Positions 7,779-11,127 of a DNA stretch of 11,127 nt are shown here, piece by piece. The notes under the pieces were generated by a model, which ran no database searches, was not told the DNA's origin, and was given only the letters and a program-made list of their open reading frames with translations. Every line of letters starts with the position of its first letter. The stretch's first letter is position 1. The position numbers and the translations under genes were made by a program. Origin of the DNA: Paraglomus occultum (taxonomy: Eukaryota; Glomeromycota; Glomeromycetes; Paraglomerales; Paraglomeraceae); the NCBI GenBank assembly GCA_910592205.1, contig CAJVPJ010001249.1:1-11127 (forward strand), read 5' to 3'.

Positions 7779-9371
7779 TTAACAGCAACCGCCGCCTTGC
7801 TGTTGAGCTACAGAAGCCCCAGGCCCAACTTTGACGGATTGTTTTTGCGATCCTGGTTGGATGTTTGTCGTGCCCATTCTGTATAATAATTTGAGATAAG
7901 TTAGTTAGCAAATGTAAATGGCATAAAAAGTCTTAGCCCCCCATCCCATTTCAAATAATGGAGCATCCCTTACCTGTCTTTAATCTGTTTGGCCATCGTC
8001 AAAAATGCCTGTTCGACGTTAGTCGCATTCTTAGCTGATGTTTCCAAGAATGGAATACTCAATTGGTCCGCATATTCCTAGATGAAGAAAAGAAAAGCAA
8101 AGTTAAGTTTGCTGGCAAGGTTGCTCAAAGAACGATATTCTAAAAAACAACACCCAATTCTATCATCTCTTGAGTCGTTTTATTCGGAAATTCGATTTCC
8201 CAACACGAACCTTGGCGGCGGCATATTCAACTACTTTCTTACTGGCCAAATCGCTCTTATTTCCGACCAACAGCTTATTAACACCCTCACAAGCATAACG
8301 ATCGATTTCTTGCAGCCATTGTTTGACATTAGCGAATGTGTCTTGGTCAGTCACGTCGTAAACTACAATAATTCCATGAGCACCGCGATAGTAGGAAGAA
8401 GTAATCGTGCGGAAGCGTTCCTGTCCTGCGGTATCCCACTAAGAATATGCAGCAATATATGAAGGTTAGATTAATATGGATGCGGAAAAGAAAGAGAACG
8501 ATATAGAATGTATACAAAAATGACTGAAATTATATAAAAACTCAAATGTGCAAAGAAACCCAACGTCAATAATTGCCACTTACGATCTGTAGTTTTACAG
8601 TCTTGCCTTCCAGTTCGATCGTACGAATTTTCTAGTATTCAAAGACGGGAATATTAGTAAATCGACGTACACGATACGGCTCGTTCAGTTTTTCAAAGCG
8701 GGACCTTTTAAAACACGTTAATCTCCCCACGCCTCAAAAGTCTTAATGTTTTCTTACTTACAAAATCGACACCAATAGTGCTGATATAACTCTCCGTATA
8801 CGTATCATCTGCGAATCGAAGCAACAAGCACGATTTTCCTACGCCGGAGTCGCCAATCAAGAGAAGTTTAAAGAGATAGTCACTGTAGTATATTATGAGA
8901 ACAAAGACGTTAGAGTATATACGTAAAACAACAGGTATTGAATAGCGAATGGTCGAGAGATTGGGAATGTCGCTGTCAAGCAGGTCCCTCATGAATTCCA
9001 TGTGAGGTTATTAAAGAGACGAGACAAGAGGAAGATGAGAGCAGAGAAGAGACAGCCGGCAAAGGAAACCACTAACAGTTATACCACAAACTGAAACTTG
9101 AAATACAGCAGAACGGGAACCTTTCTCTGTATTATATCGCAGGTATCGGGGTTTTCCCGCTCTTTCGCCGGCAACCTACTATAACTTGTTCTGCCCAACT
9201 TGTCTCGTCTCTGGTCTATCGTACAGGTATTTTGTTTTTTCCGCTGACAGACTCTTTCTTCGGTTCGTCGTCGACTCTCCCAACAACTCTCTCGTTGAAT
9301 AGTCTCTGCTACGGTAAAAGCTTCAAGCAAACCAGTATCATGAAACTCGAGACTCACTATTCGGGATTCAT
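7779..9371 (-). CDS. ypt1: Rab1-family small GTPase Ypt1 (204 aa, 6 exons)
   Basis: Exons on the minus strand are 9371..9358, 8882..8762, 8631..8584, 8438..8211, 8077..7974 and 7878..7779. Together they give 204 codons plus TAA, the usual length for Ypt1/Rab1. Introns are 475, 130, 145, 133 and 95 nt, all GT-AG, with donors GTGAGT, GTAAGT, GTAAGT, GTTCGT and GTAAGG. Residues 1-14 read [14 protein letters not shown]. The P-loop is GDSGVGKS (15-22). The effector region is YISTIGVDF (37-45), with Thr40. Next come WDTAGQ (62-67), NKSD (121-124) and SAK (151-153), and the protein ends GGGCC, the double cysteine that Rab geranylgeranyl transferase modifies. All key residues are intact. By family knowledge it cycles between GDP and GTP and directs ER-to-Golgi and early Golgi vesicle tethering, and autophagy, on the cytosolic face of membranes. 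Only 14 coding bases lie in exon 1, so the start is set by matching MNPEY and the GTGAGT donor. Identity is near certain. Confidence 0.97.
8883..9357 (-). other. long first intron of ypt1 with a 14-bp inverted repeat
   Basis: The 475-nt intron starts GTGAGT and ends CTACAG. It is three to five times longer than the other ypt1 introns. AGAGACGAGACAAG (plus strand 9015-9028) and its exact complement CTTGTCTCGTCTCT (9199-9212) can pair, looping out 170 bases. GCCGGCAA also occurs twice (9055-9062 and 9167-9174). Confidence 0.85.
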
Positions 9372-9500
9372 CTTTGGGTTAATTCCTTTTATTCTGCAGT
9401 GTTATCTGATTCCGGCTATCTATCGAGGTTAAAGTAGTGGCAATTTGCCTTGTGGATGAGTTGTGAGGGGTGTGGGGAGTAGACAATAAGCACGAGGGTT
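9372..9500 (-). promoter_or_regulatory. ypt1 5' leader and proximal promoter
   Basis: On the minus strand the bases before the ATG include the C/T-rich tract CTCCCCACACCCCTCACAAC about 100 bases upstream, a type of pyrimidine-rich stretch common near fungal transcription starts. No TATA box is convincing. The boundaries are approximate. Confidence 0.35.
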
Positions 9501-10569
9501 TAAAGGGGAGGGTGATGGGATTTGGGGGGTGGTGGCAATTATGTGTTGCTGATATGATGTCAGCACTGTATAAACGATAGCGTATTTTGCTGCGTGTAAA
9601 GATTATTCCATGATTGGACATGAAATGATCGGCAAATATACAGTACATAGCCATGTGTAAAAAAAAATATGGACGTTTTATGAAAAGCGCGCGATAAATG
9701 CTTTAAAGTCCCTTTGATCGCAAGACGGTCCAAAACTTTTTAATTAAATTATCTGTAAAACTTTACGATGAGAAGGTCCATGTCACTTGATGGGATTGAC
9801 AAAATATCCGGAAAGCATAAATGAAAACTAAAGAGATTTATGCCCGCTTTTATGTTGTTGCAGCAACACTGCAGGCATATAAGTAATTATTGACAGGCCT
9901 TGGTTCACAACCAACAAACCGTCAGTAAACAATACGTAAATGACCATTCATAGAGTAGTTTTGTGTGCATATTCTTTCGCAGTCAACACATCGAACGCAA
10001 GACTAAAATCAAACGGTAGAATGCGAGACGTGTTTGTGATAAGCCCTACAATCGTTACGCAAACATAAATGACGACACTACATAAAGATGACGTAAAACG
10101 GTGTGGCTGTATTCGAATGCAAAGCAAGTGTGAAATGCCTCATGGCTGAAGAAATGTGTACTACGACAATGACAATGATTTTGTGTCCTTTATTAGGCGC
10201 ACGACAATAACAATGAATAATCTGTCTCAAACGAGCAAAGGCCGTCCAAGGCTTTTTTTTTTTTTGTTATCACTCGTCCAAACTCTTGCACGGATTTTTT
10301 TAAACCGTGTTTGCTAATTTAACAAAACCAAGTGAATTTAGATCATGAAGCTTGTTCGGATGCTTGACACGTGGGGCCTTTATCTTGATATCGAGATTAT
10401 GGTTGGCTTTCAAAGTTGATATAAGCATATTTGTAAACATGTTCTACAAGTATAGTCCCACAAACGTTATCAAACTCCGATTTCGTGTAAACAAAGGGTT
10501 TGTCAAATCATAGACATTCATTAAACATAGTAATATTCCCAAACAACGAGAATTTTCAAGGAATGCTGT
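9501..10569. other. intergenic stretch without a supported gene
   Basis: AT-rich spacer upstream of ypt1. It contains a 13-base T-run (10253-10265) preceded by a weak stem, and a CACGTG at 10368-10373. The minus frame at 9379-9654 uses no recognisable motif and overlaps the ypt1 leader. No tRNA or rRNA was seen. Confidence 0.5.
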
Positions 10570-10860
10570 AAAAGCCTCATTGGGTTGCGGCGACATACAA
10601 CCAATCAGTGCCATTTTTGGTCGTTATTGCTGGACCCTGGACCCGTTTATTGAAACTTAATATAGAAATTGATCATTTACTCTGCCGTGATAGTGGAAGC
10701 ACGTGGGGGATGTTGAAAGAACCCCTTTACCCTTACTATTGTCATTTTGGAAAACTTGGAGAGAGCCAAATCGACTTACATTGGGGAACTTATAATGGGA
10801 CCGGTACCTACGGGTTGTTTGTTGCATTTTTTGAAACGTGCCCAACAAGTATTTGATTAT
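10570..10860. other. GC-richer block with several open frames, identity unclear
   Basis: In one plus frame about 23 residues read CGDIQPISAIFGRYCWTLDP before TAA. An overlapping frame at 10608-10856 gives 82 residues including GESQIDLHWGTYNGTGTYG. A minus frame is open at 10657-10848. ATTGG (10579-10583) and CCAAT (10601-10605) form an inverted pair of CCAAT boxes. It may be a decayed gene or element fragment, or a promoter of a gene beyond the window. Confidence 0.25.
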
Positions 10861-11127
10861 TTGTGGCGTCTATTGTACAAGTTTATTGATTGTTTATCTT
10901 CAAGTAGTTATTAAGAACACTATTAAACGGATGAGGTCCTTTTCAGGAACTCGTATGAGTATAAACTTAACTTAAAAGGTTCTCTAATCTGCTGTTTGTG
11001 TGCTAACTGATTTACCGAATCTTTCACGTGAACTGATGAATAAATAATCATCAAAGAAGAACCTATCTGTACAAAAAAAAAGGTAGAAAAATGACCATTT
11101 TCATCAATCACCAATCACCTTCACACA
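10861..11127. other. window end, nothing recognised
   Basis: AT-rich DNA with one CACGTG (11025-11030). The 63-codon minus frame at 10923-11114 has no motif and is chance-sized. Confidence 0.4.

Noticed and set aside
8082-8462. 126-codon plus-strand frame
   Set aside because: It is antisense to exons and an intron of ypt1, whose reading is certain.
8941-9004. ypt1 start at the ATG near 9001 instead of 9371
   Set aside because: The frame from 9001 does run open into exon 2, but it gives MEFMRDLL and 40-odd unrelated residues, not the family's MNPEY. The 14-nt exon at 9371 gives MNPEY with a GTGAGT donor and a clean CTACAG acceptor.
9079-9357. 92-codon minus-strand frame beginning exactly at the ypt1 intron 1 donor
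   Set aside because: It lies wholly in the intron, and reading through from exon 1 gives TAG at once. The product has no motif.
10237-10265. Bacterial-type terminator: small stem followed by 13 T
   Set aside because: The stem is short with a bulge, the organism is eukaryotic, and no RNA gene is seen upstream. A chance T-run is more likely.
1-11127. CRISPR array, rRNA, prophage or bacterial operon
   Set aside because: No regularly spaced repeats, no rRNA blocks, and both confident genes have spliceosomal introns.

Overview
The window looks like nuclear DNA of an AT-rich fungus. Two intact genes carry short spliceosomal introns (56-145 nt, with one of 475 nt) and GTAAGT/GTGAGT-type donors. 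Between them and around them lie relics of protein-kinase-like and other gene-family members. Decayed tyrosine-kinase-like copies beside an intact, conserved Rab gene would fit an arbuscular mycorrhizal fungus (Glomeromycotina, Rhizophagus-like). That placement is my inference from family style; no marker gene is present to prove it.

Layout. (1) 1-712, minus strand: the 5' two exons of an unrecognised coiled-coil-containing gene that runs off the window edge and carries a one-base frameshift. (2) 1303-1636, plus strand: a relic of another protein, with a frameshift in an A-run and an in-frame TAA. (3) 1702-1782: a compact nested inverted repeat. (4) 2015-2248, minus strand: a possible 77-residue charged protein with a TATA-like element just upstream. 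(5) 2374-2784, plus strand: the C-terminal end of a kinase-like protein, interrupted by a 72-nt in-frame insert bounded by a 13-bp direct repeat, then a further decayed coding stretch to about 2970. (6) 3728-3967, minus strand: a cysteine-rich open exon of uncertain reality. (7) 4394-5536, minus strand: an intact three-exon gene for a 298-residue multi-pass membrane protein resembling the long TspO/tryptophan-rich-sensory-protein type. (8) 5537-7746: about 2 kb of mostly empty intergenic DNA with two structured spots (5841-5906 and 6815-6965). (9) 7779-9371, minus strand: an intact six-exon ypt1/Rab1 gene, 204 residues. (10) 9372-11127: intergenic DNA with no confident gene and a short GC-richer block at 10570-10860.

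The two intact genes are both on the minus strand but have separate flanks and unrelated roles: Rab1-type ER-Golgi trafficking, and an integral membrane protein of unknown task. Nothing suggests they work as a unit. I do not see a clearly new biological system. The items most worth a second look are the 72-nt repeat-flanked insert that could be a young intron, the inverted repeat inside the long first intron of ypt1, the structured GC-richer island at 6815-6965, and an apparent excess of CACGTG hexamers outside the genes.
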